DNA from: an uncultured Clostridia bacterium
GTDB taxonomy: Bacteria; Bacillota; Clostridia; Oscillospirales; Ruminococcaceae
DNA length: 64,000 nucleotides
Direction of reading: 5' to 3'
NCBI GenBank assembly: GCA_944386475.1
Contig: CALXBH010000035.1
Location: 1-64,000 of the forward strand
A program made the position numbers and the translations under genes. Below are positions 7,291-17,400 of the stretch, in pieces (position 1 is the stretch's first letter; each line of letters opens with the position of its first letter). Below the pieces are notes generated by a model, which saw only the letters and a list, made by a program, of their open reading frames with translations, searched no databases and was not told where the DNA came from.

Positions 7291-8307
7291 TCACTGAGGT
7301 TTTCGGGACAGATGGACCAGGTGGGCGATGCCGGGGATGGATTCCCCCTGCTGGACGCTGGTGGGGGACATCAGCGCGCCGGTGGCCATAAACAAAACGT
7401 TTTCATAGGTGCCGTTTTTTAACAGCTTGAGGATGTGGCCGCACAGCACCCCGGCGGAACAGCCGCAGCCCGAGCCGCCTGCATGGACGTCCTGAGTCTC
7501 CCGGTCGTACAAAAGCAGCCCGCAGTCGTCATGCCGGCCTTTTAAGGGGATACCCTCCCGTTCCATGAGCTCGTACAAAAGATCGCTGCCCACCTGGCCT
7601 AAGTCGCCGGTGAAGATGCGGTCGTAATTCTCAGGAGAGGTGCCGGTGTCCTGAAAGAAGGTTTTTAAGGTGTCCGCGGCGGCGGGAGCCATGGCGGCCC
7701 CCATGTTGTTGAGATCTTTAATCCCCAAATCGCCGATCTTGCCCACGCATACCGCCCGGGCGTAAGGCGGCTCGTTTTTCTCCCCCACAATCAAACAGCC
7801 CGACGCCGTGGCGGTCCACTGGGCGGTGGGGGTACGCTGGCCCCCGTATTCCAGGGGGAAGCGGAACTGCCGCTCCGCCGTGCAGAAGTGGGAGGAGGTC
7901 ACCGCCATGGCACGGCGGGCGATCCCCCCGTCCACAAACAGCGAGGCGAGCATTAAGCTTTCCGCCATGGTGGAGCAGGCGCCGTACAGCCCGATATAGG
8001 GGATAGCCAGTCCCCGCAGGCTGTAGGCCGAGCTGATGCACTGGTTGAGCAGGTCCCCCGCGAACACCACGTCGATGTCCTCGGGGTGCAGGCCGGCTTT
8101 TTTCAGCGCCCGGGACTCAGCGTCCATCTGCATGCGCATCTCGGCTTTTTCCCAGGTTTTTTCTCCAAAGGTGGTGTCCTCGCTTAACAGGTCGAAATCC
8201 TCCCGCAGGGGCCCCTCTCCCTCTTTTTTGCCCCCCACGGCCGCGCTGGCCAAAATGCTGGGGGAGTTGGGCAGTAAAATGGTGCTCCGGCTGATCCGGT
8301 TCGGCAT
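7291..8307 (-). CDS. spoVAD: Stage V sporulation protein AD
   Basis: A 338-residue soluble protein with a thiolase-like fold; SpoVAD is known to bind dipicolinic acid and to act with the SpoVA membrane subunits. Recognisable segments include the start MPNRISRSTILLPNSPSILASAAVGGKKEGEGPL (split here only for description) and GYGACSTMAESL-like LYGACSTMAESL. The ATG at 8307 follows AAGGAGGGG. It is the middle gene of the three-gene operon, transcribed in the forespore under SigG in known relatives; I did not identify the promoter. Confidence 0.95.
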   Translation of the reverse strand: MPNRISRSTILLPNSPSILASAAVGGKKEGEGPLREDFDLLSEDTTFGEKTWEKAEMRMQMDAESRALKKAGLHPEDIDVVFAGDLLNQCISSAYSLRGLAIPYIGLYGACSTMAESLMLASLFVDGGIARRAMAVTSSHFCTAERQFRFPLEYGGQRTPTAQWTATASGCLIVGEKNEPPYARAVCVGKIGDLGIKDLNNMGAAMAPAAADTLKTFFQDTGTSPENYDRIFTGDLGQVGSDLLYELMEREGIPLKGRHDDCGLLLYDRETQDVHAGGSGCGCSAGVLCGHILKLLKNGTYENVLFMATGALMSPTSVQQGESIPGIAHLVHLSRKPQ

Positions 8308-8322
8308 AAAATCCCCTCCTTA

Positions 8323-8778
8323 TCAAAAAATAAGCCCGACGGCCCATAAAATGACCCCGTAGATCACGCTGGCCAAGGTGCCGTAAACGATCACCGGTCC
8401 GGCGATAATAAACATTTTGGCCCCCAGTCCCAGTACATAGCCTTCGCTTTTAAATTCCAGCGCCGGGGAGACCACCGAGTTGGCAAACCCGGTGATGGGG
8501 ACTAAAGTGCCGGCGCCGCCTACCTTGGCGATGTTGTCATAGACGTTTAACCCTGTCAGCAGGGCGGACAAAAAGATCAGCGAGATGGAGGTCACGGCGC
8601 TGGCCTCGTCTTTCACAAGGCCGAGGCTCATGTAGAAATTGGTCAGCGCCTGGCCGATGACGCAGATGAATCCGCCGATTAAAAAGGCGGAGGGGATGGT
8701 TTTATAGCTTTTAGTGCCGGGCGAGGCTTTTTTGTTGAGCTCCTCGTATTCCCGGCTGGTGATTTTCGTCTGGCTCAC
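8323..8778 (-). CDS. spoVAC: Stage V sporulation protein AC
   Basis: A 151-residue membrane protein with several hydrophobic segments after a charged N-terminus. It carries the SpoVAC/AE motif GGAGTLVPITGFANSVVSPALEF (residues near 78-100). In Bacillus SpoVAC behaves as a mechanosensitive channel for dipicolinic acid release. It starts with GTG at 8778 behind a GGGGGAA site and is first in the operon. The spoVAA, AB and AF genes of Bacillus are absent, as is usual in Clostridia. Confidence 0.95.
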   Translation of the reverse strand: MSQTKITSREYEELNKKASPGTKSYKTIPSAFLIGGFICVIGQALTNFYMSLGLVKDEASAVTSISLIFLSALLTGLNVYDNIAKVGGAGTLVPITGFANSVVSPALEFKSEGYVLGLGAKMFIIAGPVIVYGTLASVIYGVILWAVGLIF

Positions 8779-8916
8779 GGTGATTCCCCCTGTTTTTTAG
8801 GATAGTAAAAGTGGTTTCTTAGAGGTATTTTCTCCTGGCAAGGCGGGTTTTTGCGCCGGTGGAAAATAAGGCGGATATTTATGATAATAAATCAAAGCCG
8901 TTCCCGCAAAAAGCCG

Positions 8917-8945
8917 TTGCGAAGCGGCATGATTTTTGCTATAAT
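8917..8945 (+). promoter_or_regulatory. Promoter of purA, SigA type
   Basis: TTGCGA (8917-8922), a 17-bp spacer and TATAAT (8940-8945) preceded by an extended TGC. It drives a leader of about 110 nt before purA. Confidence 0.75.
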
Positions 8946-8954
8946 AAAAAACGG

Positions 8955-10340
<1,386 letters not shown>

Positions 10341-10342
10341 AA

Positions 10343-10384
10343 AAGTAAAGGGAGAAAAACTATTAAGTTTTTCTCCCTTTACTT
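10343..10384 (+). terminator. Intrinsic terminator of purA
   Basis: A perfect 19-bp stem, AAGTAAAGGGAGAAAAACT (10343-10361) with its complement (10366-10384), has a 4-base loop. It starts 3 bp after the purA stop. Confidence 0.85.
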
Positions 10385-10390
10385 AAAAAA

Positions 10391-11070
10391 CACTTGCCGC
10401 CCATATATTGTGGGCGGCATTTTGCGTTTGCTTGCGGGCCAGAAAGTACGGCCCGCATTTCGCGGCTAAAAGCCGCGAAACCGCGGTTTTTCTCTATTGA
10501 AAGAGGCCATTTTGCCTTCCCCTCACAGGGGAAGGTGGCGGCGTAAAGCCGCCGGATGAGGTGAAAAAGGTGAGCATTGTTGTAAAACACCTCACCACCG
10601 CCTGCGGCGGAGCAAAGGGTGTTGCAAGCACCACCCTTCCAAAAAACCGCTTGCGGGCCGGAAAGTACGGCCCGCATTTCGCGGCTAAGCGCCGCGAAAC
10701 CGCGGTTTTTCTCTATTGAAAGAGGCCATTTTGCCTTCTCCTAGCAGGAGACGCTCTTGACAGAGCGCGGTGGCAGCGATAGCTGCCGGATGAGGTGGAA
10801 AAGGTAAACGCAGTTTATTCCCCTCATCAGCCGCCTTCAGCGGCAGCTTCTCCCCAGGGAGAAGCCTTTTAGCAGTCTGCCCCACAATCTGCCTTCTCCT
10901 TTTAGGAGACGCTTTTGGTAGAGCGCGGTGGCAAAGGGTGTTGCAAGCACCACCCTTCCAAAAAACCGCTTGCGGGCCATACTTTCTGGTCCGCATTTCG
11001 CGGCTAAGCGCCGCGAAACCGCGTTTTTTCTTTATTGGAACAGGCCATTTTGCCTTCTCCTTCCTTTTCC
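10391..11070. repeat. Large repeat island: three type A and several type B copies
   Basis: A gene-free stretch. Type A copies on the minus strand lie at 10396-10497 (its hairpin c is replaced by GCCGCCCA/TGGGCGGC, 10396-10403/10411-10418), 10615-10710 and 10934-11030. Type B units lie at 10516-10563, 10734-10800 and inverted at 10819-10870. A truncated type B unit at 10892-10932 runs straight into the third type A copy. The alternating order suggests serial insertion or recombination. Open frames here only reflect the repeats. Confidence 0.8.
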
Positions 11071-11145
11071 TATGGTGGGCGCCTGCCAAAATTCATACTA
11101 TTCCCATAAAAATAGAGGAATATAAGAATTTTAAAGCGGTTTTGA

Positions 11146-11174
11146 TTGCAAAAAAAGGAGAAAAATAGTATAAT
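11146..11174 (+). promoter_or_regulatory. Promoter of the metF operon
   Basis: TTGCAA (11146-11151), a 17-bp spacer and TATAAT (11169-11174), about 90 bp upstream of metF. I see no S-box or T-box in this short leader. Confidence 0.7.
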
Positions 11175-11262
11175 ATACTTTTAAAGCAGAAAAAAACGCA
11201 TGACAGCTTTATTCAAACAGGCAATCATACAAACAGGATAGAAGGGAAGGCAGGAAGTTACT

Positions 11263-12132
11263 ATGAAAATTTCGTCGCTTTTTAAGCCCGGGAAAACCGT
11301 CCTCTCCTTTGAGGTGTTCCCGCCTAAAAAGACAAGCTCCATCGACACGATTTATTCCACTCTGGACGAGCTGAAGGATTTGTCCCCTGATTTTATCAGC
11401 GTCACCTACGGGGCGGGCGGGAATCTGGCGGACAACTCCACCTGCGAGATCGCTTCAATTATCAAAAACAAATACCATATTGAATCCCTTGCCCACCTGA
11501 CCTGTGTCAGCTGCGGGAAAGAGGATATCCGGGAAATCCTCAAACGGTTTAAGGAAAACGGCATCGAAAACATTCTGGCGCTAAGAGGGGACGAAAACCC
11601 CGACCGCCCGGCCAAGACCGACTTCCGTTATGCCAGCGAGCTCATCACCTTTATTAAAAACGAGGACCCTTCCTTTGGCATTTCGGGGGCGTGCTACCCC
11701 GAGGGGCACATCGCTTCGGACAGCCTGGTGGAGGATATTAAAAATCTCCGCAAAAAGGTGGATGCAGGGGCGGAACATTTAGTGTCCCAGCTGTTTTTTG
11801 ACAACAGCGCCTTTTATTCCTTTGTGGAGCGGGCGCGCATCGCCGGAATCGAAACGCCTATCGAGGCGGGGATTATGCCGGTGGTGAACAAAAGCCAGAT
11901 CGAGCGGATGGTCTCCCTGTGCGGGGCGAGCCTTCCTTCTAAATTCACCCGGATGATGAGCCGGTATGACGGCAAGCCCGAGGCCATCCGGGACGCGGGC
12001 ATCGCATACGCGGTGGACCAGATCGTGGACCTTATCTCCAACGGCGTCCAGGGCATCCACCTGTACACCATGAACAACCCCTATGTGGCGCGGCGGATCA
12101 CCGAAAGCATCCGCTCGATGTTAAACGCCTAA
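11263..12132 (+). CDS. metF: 5,10-methylenetetrahydrofolate reductase
   Basis: A 289-residue flavoenzyme that makes 5-methyltetrahydrofolate, the methyl donor for methionine synthase. FEVFPPK (16-22) is the family N-terminal motif, and LRGDENPD and GYPEGH-like ACYPEGH segments are visible. Length fits the bacterial FAD-only form. The ATG at 11263 follows AGGAAG. It heads a three-gene methionine operon with the two cobalamin-dependent methionine synthase parts. Confidence 0.97.
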   Translation: MKISSLFKPGKTVLSFEVFPPKKTSSIDTIYSTLDELKDLSPDFISVTYGAGGNLADNSTCEIASIIKNKYHIESLAHLTCVSCGKEDIREILKRFKENGIENILALRGDENPDRPAKTDFRYASELITFIKNEDPSFGISGACYPEGHIASDSLVEDIKNLRKKVDAGAEHLVSQLFFDNSAFYSFVERARIAGIETPIEAGIMPVVNKSQIERMVSLCGASLPSKFTRMMSRYDGKPEAIRDAGIAYAVDQIVDLISNGVQGIHLYTMNNPYVARRITESIRSMLNA

Positions 12133-12161
12133 ATGGGATATGCTAGAAAGGAGGCCCGCTG

Positions 12162-12851
12162 GTGCCCATTGTGTTGCAAGACTTAAATAAACAGGAGATT
12201 TTCCGTTACTTAGGGTACGGCGGGGCCGAACCGGATGCCGTCACCAAGAAACTCACCGAGGACTGCTCCATAAGACTTTTAAAGGAAGCGGTTCCCCGGT
12301 ATCTATACGCCGTGCACCCCCTCCGGTGGGAGGAAGAAGGCATCCGGGTGGGGGAGACCCCCTTGCTGCTCACCGGAAACAGCATTAAGGAGCATCTTGC
12401 GGGGTGCTCTAGGGCGGCGCTTTTGTGCGCCACCCTGTCCCAGCCGGTGGACCGGCTGATTCACGGGGCGGGGCTTCGGGATATGGCCGAAAGCCTTGTG
12501 TACGACTGCTGCGCCTGTGCCGCCATCGAGCAGCTGTGCGACCAGGCGGAGGAGGAGATCCGGGAAAAACTGCTGGCAGGGAGCAAAACGCCTTTGTATT
12601 TTACCTTCCGGTTTTCCCCGGGGTACGGCGATCTGCCGCTGACGGTGCAAAAGGATTTTCTCGCCGTGCTGGACGCCCCCCGGAAGATCGGCCTGTGCGC
12701 CACAGGAAACCATATTTTGCCCCCCCGCAAATCGGTGACGGCCCTCATCGGGATTTCGGACAAGCCGGTGGAGGCCAAGCGGCGGGGCTGCGGCGCCTGC
12801 CCCATGCAAAAAACCTGCGCATTTCGAAAACGAGGTGACCACTGTGGATAA
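12162..12851 (+). CDS. Methionine synthase reactivation-domain protein
   Basis: A 229-residue protein equivalent to the C-terminal AdoMet-binding activation domain of MetH, which supplies the methyl group used to reactivate oxidised cobalamin. The motif TFRFSPGYGDLPL near residue 147 matches the RxxxGY AdoMet-binding region. The C-terminus has CGACPMQKTC, a Cys cluster absent from the E. coli domain. It starts with GTG at 12162 behind AAAGGAGG. It overlaps metH by 8 bp, which suggests coupled translation and fixed stoichiometry. Confidence 0.88.
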   Translation: MPIVLQDLNKQEIFRYLGYGGAEPDAVTKKLTEDCSIRLLKEAVPRYLYAVHPLRWEEEGIRVGETPLLLTGNSIKEHLAGCSRAALLCATLSQPVDRLIHGAGLRDMAESLVYDCCACAAIEQLCDQAEEEIREKLLAGSKTPLYFTFRFSPGYGDLPLTVQKDFLAVLDAPRKIGLCATGNHILPPRKSVTALIGISDKPVEAKRRGCGACPMQKTCAFRKRGDHCG

Positions 12852-15243
12852 AAAACAAGCCTTTTTCTCCCTGTTAAACAAGGAATTCGTGCTGCTGGAC
12901 GGGGCCATGGGAACCATGCTGCAAAAAGCAGGCCTTCCCATGGGGGCGCTGCCCGAGCTTTATAACCTCACCCAGCCGGAAAAAATCAAAGATATCCACC
13001 GCCAGTATGTAGAGGCGGGAGCGGATATCCTTTACGCCAACACCTTTGGGGCCAACCGGCACAAACTGCAGGGGAGCGGTTACACGGTGGAAGCAGTGGT
13101 TGCCGCCGGGGTGAAGGCCGCCAAAGAGGCGGCAGGGGACAAGGCCCTGGTGGCGCTGGACATCGGCCCCATCGGGGAGTTGTTGGAGCCTGCGGGGAGC
13201 CTTTCCTTTGACGGGGCGTATGACATCTTTTCCCAGATGATTGCAGCGGGCGCGGCCGCCGGGGCGGATGTGATCGCTATTGAGACCATGACCGATCTAA
13301 ACGAGACCCGGGCGGCGCTTTTGGCCGCCAAGGAGCAAACCGAGCTGCCGGTTTTGTGCACCATGACCTTTGAGCAAAACGGCCGCACCTTTACCGGCTG
13401 CAGTGTCCCTTCCATGGCCATGACGCTGGAGGGCCTGGGGGCGGACGCCGTGGGCATTAACTGCTCCTTAGGGCCGGACCAGCTCCCTCCCTTGGTGGAG
13501 GAGATGGCCCGGTGGACCCGGCTTCCCTTGGTGGTCAAGCCAAACGCAGGGCTTCCCGACCCCAGCAGCCAGGAGTACGATATTTTGCCCGACGATTTCG
13601 CCGGGTATATGGCGGCGCTGGTGCCCTACGGCATCAAGATCGCCGGAGGGTGCTGCGGCACCACGCCGGATTATATCCGCCGGTTAAAGGAGGTTTTCGC
13701 CCCCCTTTCTTATCAAAAGCCCGCCTTTGTCCCTCAGACGGCGGTGTGCTCCCCCTCGGTGGCGGTGCCGGTGGACCGGGCGCGGATTATCGGGGAGCGG
13801 ATTAACCCCACCGGGAAAAAACTGTTTAAACAGGCGCTTTTAAACGAGGACATCGATTATATTTTAAACCAGGCCATCAGCCAGGTGGGCGCGGGGGCGG
13901 ACATTCTGGATGTAAACGTGGGCCTGCCGGAGATCGACGAGCCCCGGATGATGGTGAAGGTAGTCAAAGCTTTGCAGGGCGTGGTGGATACACCCCTGCA
14001 GCTGGATTCCTCCGACCCGAAAGCGCTGGAAGCGGGACTTCGGGCCTACAGCGGCAAGGCCATTGTGAATTCGGTTAACGGCGAGGAGGAATCCCTGAGC
14101 CGGATTCTGCCTTTAGTGAAAAAATACGGCGCGGCGGTGGTGGGCCTTACCCTGGACAAGGGGGGCATCCCCAAAACCGCCGAAGCGCGGTTTGCCATCG
14201 CCCAGCGGATTTTGGAGCGGGCCTTGTCCATGGGGATCCCCAAGGAAAACGTGCTGATCGACTGTCTGACCTTAACCGCCTCGGCGGAGCAGGCGGCGGT
14301 GGCCGAGACCTTGAAAGCGGTGCGGATGGTCAAGGAAAAACTGGGGCTCAAAACCGTGCTGGGGGTGTCCAACATCTCCTTCGGGCTCCCCAACCGGGAG
14401 CTTGTGAACCACTCCTTTTTGACTCTGGCGCTGGCAAACGGGCTGGATCTTCCCATTATCAACCCCAACATCAAAGCCATGACCGACGCGGTCAACGCCT
14501 ATCATCTGCTGATGAACATCGACAAGGGCGCGGAGCATTTTATCGCGGCCTACAGCGAGGCGGCCGCTCCGGCTGTTTCCGGGACTCCGGCCGTACAGGG
14601 AGAGAGTAAAGACTTAGGCTACGCAGTGGAAAAAGGCTTAAAAGCGGATGCGGCCCAGCTCACCCGGGAGTCACTTCAAAAACAGGACGCCATGGAGATT
14701 GTGAACGGCATCCTCATCCCCGCGCTGGACACGGTGGGAGCCCAGTTTGAAAAGGGCAAGCTGTTTTTACCCCAGCTCATCCAGTCGGCCAACGCGGCCC
14801 AGGCGGCCTTTGAGGTCATCAAGGAGCATTTATCCAGGACAAACGGCTCCCCTGTCAGCCGGGGCACCATTGTGCTGGCCACGGTAAAAGGGGATATCCA
14901 CGACATCGGGAAGAATATTGTGAAGGTTTTGCTGGAAAACTACGGTTATACGGTGGTGGATTTAGGCCGGGACGTGGAATACGAAGCGGTGGTGGACGCC
15001 GCTTTGCGCCACAAGGCGAAGCTTGTGGGCCTGTCCGCCTTGATGACCACCACCCTTAAAAGCATGGAGGGCACCATCAAGCTGCTGCGGGAAAAACAGG
15101 TCCCCTGCAAGATCATGGTGGGGGGCGCGGTGTTAACGCCCGAGTACGCTAAAACCATCGGCGCGGACTATTACGCCAAGGACGCCAAGGAGTCCTGCGA
15201 CATCGCCGGGCGGGTGTTCGGTGAAGAAAAGGAAGAATCCTGA
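12844..15243 (+). CDS. metH: Cobalamin-dependent methionine synthase lacking the activation domain
   Basis: About 799 residues. Domains in order: homocysteine S-methyltransferase (1-290) with zinc-ligand cysteines at about 207, 270 and 271; pterin-binding barrel (about 310-560, with GERINPTGKK); cap helices (about 600-690); cobalamin-binding domain with the DIHDIG motif at about 684-689 that supplies the His ligand. The fourth domain of E. coli MetH is missing and is encoded by the preceding gene. The GTG at 12844 fits GAGGTGA; a GTG at 12835 is an alternative. Confidence 0.95.
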   Translation: MDKKQAFFSLLNKEFVLLDGAMGTMLQKAGLPMGALPELYNLTQPEKIKDIHRQYVEAGADILYANTFGANRHKLQGSGYTVEAVVAAGVKAAKEAAGDKALVALDIGPIGELLEPAGSLSFDGAYDIFSQMIAAGAAAGADVIAIETMTDLNETRAALLAAKEQTELPVLCTMTFEQNGRTFTGCSVPSMAMTLEGLGADAVGINCSLGPDQLPPLVEEMARWTRLPLVVKPNAGLPDPSSQEYDILPDDFAGYMAALVPYGIKIAGGCCGTTPDYIRRLKEVFAPLSYQKPAFVPQTAVCSPSVAVPVDRARIIGERINPTGKKLFKQALLNEDIDYILNQAISQVGAGADILDVNVGLPEIDEPRMMVKVVKALQGVVDTPLQLDSSDPKALEAGLRAYSGKAIVNSVNGEEESLSRILPLVKKYGAAVVGLTLDKGGIPKTAEARFAIAQRILERALSMGIPKENVLIDCLTLTASAEQAAVAETLKAVRMVKEKLGLKTVLGVSNISFGLPNRELVNHSFLTLALANGLDLPIINPNIKAMTDAVNAYHLLMNIDKGAEHFIAAYSEAAAPAVSGTPAVQGESKDLGYAVEKGLKADAAQLTRESLQKQDAMEIVNGILIPALDTVGAQFEKGKLFLPQLIQSANAAQAAFEVIKEHLSRTNGSPVSRGTIVLATVKGDIHDIGKNIVKVLLENYGYTVVDLGRDVEYEAVVDAALRHKAKLVGLSALMTTTLKSMEGTIKLLREKQVPCKIMVGGAVLTPEYAKTIGADYYAKDAKESCDIAGRVFGEEKEES

Positions 15244-15336
15244 CGGCTTTTGCCGGGCGTTTTGTGGGAACTAACCGAAACCGGCTGCATGATTTGAACA
15301 GACTGCTTAATTTCTGGGAACTTTTTAAAAATAGGG

Positions 15337-15365
15337 TTGTGAATACTGCTCGAATCGTATATAAT
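15337..15365 (+). promoter_or_regulatory. Promoter of ireB
   Basis: TTGTGA (15337-15342), a 17-bp spacer and TATAAT (15360-15365), 55 bp upstream of the ireB start. Confidence 0.75.
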
Positions 15366-15420
15366 AAAAACATACATGGTTTTCATGTATGCCAGCGTTA
15401 ATGATGTGAGGTGACAAGTT

Positions 15421-15666
15421 ATGCACGAAAAAACCATGACATTTTCCGTTCACGACGATAAAGAAAGCGAAATGAAACAAATCCTGACCACCGTGTATGA
15501 CGCATTGCGGGAAAAAGGATATAATCCCATCAACCAGATTGTGGGCTATATTCTGTCCGAGGACCCCACTTATATCACCACCTACAATAACGCCAGGAGC
15601 CTGATCCGCCGGGTGGACCGGGATGAGCTTTTGCAGGCGATGGTGAAAGCGTATTTAAACGACTAA
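15421..15666 (+). CDS. ireB: IreB family regulatory phosphoprotein (UPF0297)
   Basis: An 81-residue cytoplasmic protein matching UPF0297: TMTFSVHDDKESEMKQIL near the N-terminus and GYNPINQIVGYILSEDPTYIT in the middle. In Enterococcus, IreB is phosphorylated by the Ser/Thr kinase IreK and affects cephalosporin resistance; the role here is inferred by family. The ATG follows TGAGGTG. The ruvX and DUF1292 genes that usually follow it are absent, and a terminator stands downstream. Confidence 0.93.
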   Translation: MHEKTMTFSVHDDKESEMKQILTTVYDALREKGYNPINQIVGYILSEDPTYITTYNNARSLIRRVDRDELLQAMVKAYLND

Positions 15667-15737
15667 AAGGAGCTTGCGGGACAAGGGCTTTTGCCCATAC
15701 GCTGCGGGCTGTACGTGTTTTTTCGTGGGGAGTGTTG

Positions 15738-15760
15738 CCGCTATGCAACACTCCCTTTCG
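15738..15760 (+). terminator. Terminator-like hairpin after ireB
   Basis: GGGAGTGTTGC and GCAACACTCCC enclose CGCTAT in the line 15721-15760 and are followed by TTTCGCTTT. The tail is a weak T run. Confidence 0.6.
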
Positions 15761-15827
15761 CTTTCAGGAGCAAAGCCTTTTATAGGGCAGAACTCCTTTT
15801 TTATATCGGGAAAGGATGAAAAACAGC

Positions 15828-17375
15828 ATGAAATTTTTGGTGACCTCCGCCCAGATGAAACTGGCGGAGCAAAACTCCAACCGGCTGGGGGTGAGCTACC
15901 GGCAGCTGATGGAAAACGCCGGGGCGGCGGCCTATCAGGCGATCAAGGAGCGGATCGAGGTCCATGAAAGCCTGCCGGTGCTTCTGCTGTGCGGCAGCGG
16001 CAACAACGGGGGCGACGGCTTTGTCATCGCCCGCAAGCTGGAGGAACTGGGGCTTTCCCCCCGGGTGGTGCTCTGCTGCGGGGAGCCCCACACCGACGAC
16101 GCCCGGTTTATGTACGACCGGATGGAGGATGTGCCGGTGCTTCGCTACCCGGAGCAGGCCGGGGAGGTGTTAAGGCTGGTGGAGTGCGCCGCCGTGATTG
16201 TGGACGCGGTTTACGGCACCGGCTTCCACGGGAGTTTGGACAAGCCGCTGGCGGAGCTTTTCTGGCGGTGCGGCCGCACGGGAGCCATCCGCTTTGCGGT
16301 GGACATCCCCTCCGGCGTGGCGGCGGATTCCGGGCAGGCGGATGATTTTTCCTTCCGCGCCGGGTATACCTTAGCGATGGACGCCTGCAAGCCCGCCCAC
16401 CTAAAAGGGGAGGCAAAGCCCTTTTTAGGGGAGGTTGTCACCCTGGACATCGGCATGGCCGAGGGGAGCTACCAAGGGGTGGAGGCCGTCAGGATCATCG
16501 ACGGGGAATTTGTGAAGGAAACCCTTCCCACCCGCCAGACCGACGATCATAAAGGGGTTTACGGGAAGCTTTTAAACATCTGCGGGTGCTTTTCCATGTC
16601 CGGCGCGGCGGTGATGTCGGTGCTGTCGGCTTTGCGGGCCGGGGCGGGGCTGGTGACGCTGGCCGCCCCAAAAAGCGTGGTGGCTGGGGTGTCCGGCCGG
16701 ATTTTGGAGGGGACGTTTTTGCCCCTGCCCGAGGTAGATGAAGACGGCATTCCTGGGAGTGCGGCGTCCTCCGCCGCGCCCCTTGTTTTGGACCGGCTGA
16801 AAAGCTGTACGGCGGGACTGATCGGCTGCGGGCTTTCCCTTACCCCGGACACCCGGGAGCTGGTGAGCCAGGTGGTGCGGTATTCCCCCTGTCCGCTGGT
16901 GGTGGATGCGGACGGGCTTAATGCCGTGAGCGGGGAGCTGTCCTTGCTCCGGGAGGCCCAGTCCCCCCTGGTGCTCACCCCCCATTTCGGGGAGATGGCC
17001 CGGTTAAGCGGGAAATCCATCCAGGAGCTCAAGGCGGATAAAATGGCCGGCGCCCGGGAATTTGCCAAAGAATACGGGGTGACGCTGGTGCTCAAAGGCC
17101 CCAACACGGTGGTGGCCGCCCCGGACGGCAGGCTGTTTGTGAACACCACCGGCAATCCGGGCATGGCCCGGGGCGGCAGCGGGGACATTTTAGCCGGGAT
17201 CATCGCCGCGTTTTTGGCGCAGGGGCTTGCCCCCTGGGACGCCGCGGCCTGCGGGGTGTACCTCCACGGCCTGGCGGGGGATATCGCGGCGGAGCAAAAC
17301 ACCATGCAGGGGATGCGCCCCAGCGACATGATCGGGTTTCTGCCACAAGCCTTCCGCCAAAGCGGGATCCAGTAA
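15828..17375 (+). CDS. nnr: Bifunctional NAD(P)HX epimerase and ADP-dependent dehydratase
   Basis: About 515 residues. The N-terminal 210 residues form the NnrE/YjeF-N epimerase (GSGNNGGDGFVIARKL), and the C-terminal 280 form the NnrD dehydratase, a ribokinase-like fold ending with GNPGMARGGSGDILAGI. Together they repair hydrated NADH and NADPH. The ATG at 15828 sits 11 bp from AAAGGA; the ATG at 15816 would be too close. No operon partner is apparent, and a repeat segment follows. Confidence 0.95.
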   Translation: MKFLVTSAQMKLAEQNSNRLGVSYRQLMENAGAAAYQAIKERIEVHESLPVLLLCGSGNNGGDGFVIARKLEELGLSPRVVLCCGEPHTDDARFMYDRMEDVPVLRYPEQAGEVLRLVECAAVIVDAVYGTGFHGSLDKPLAELFWRCGRTGAIRFAVDIPSGVAADSGQADDFSFRAGYTLAMDACKPAHLKGEAKPFLGEVVTLDIGMAEGSYQGVEAVRIIDGEFVKETLPTRQTDDHKGVYGKLLNICGCFSMSGAAVMSVLSALRAGAGLVTLAAPKSVVAGVSGRILEGTFLPLPEVDEDGIPGSAASSAAPLVLDRLKSCTAGLIGCGLSLTPDTRELVSQVVRYSPCPLVVDADGLNAVSGELSLLREAQSPLVLTPHFGEMARLSGKSIQELKADKMAGAREFAKEYGVTLVLKGPNTVVAAPDGRLFVNTTGNPGMARGGSGDILAGIIAAFLAQGLAPWDAAACGVYLHGLAGDIAAEQNTMQGMRPSDMIGFLPQAFRQSGIQ

Positions 17376-17400
17376 AAAGGATCACTAAAAGGGAAAATCG

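Noticed and set aside
10363-11168. Open frames of 65-134 codons in the repeat island
   Set aside because: They are translations of the palindromic repeats and recur wherever the repeats occur in that frame (MLQAPPFQKTA-like peptides).
11175-11262. S-box (SAM) riboswitch before the methionine operon
   Set aside because: The leader is only about 85 nt and lacks the S-box conserved helices and an obvious terminator.
15674-15967. A 97-codon frame before the NAD(P)HX repair gene
   Set aside because: It runs through the ireB terminator and into the downstream gene out of frame, with no family similarity.
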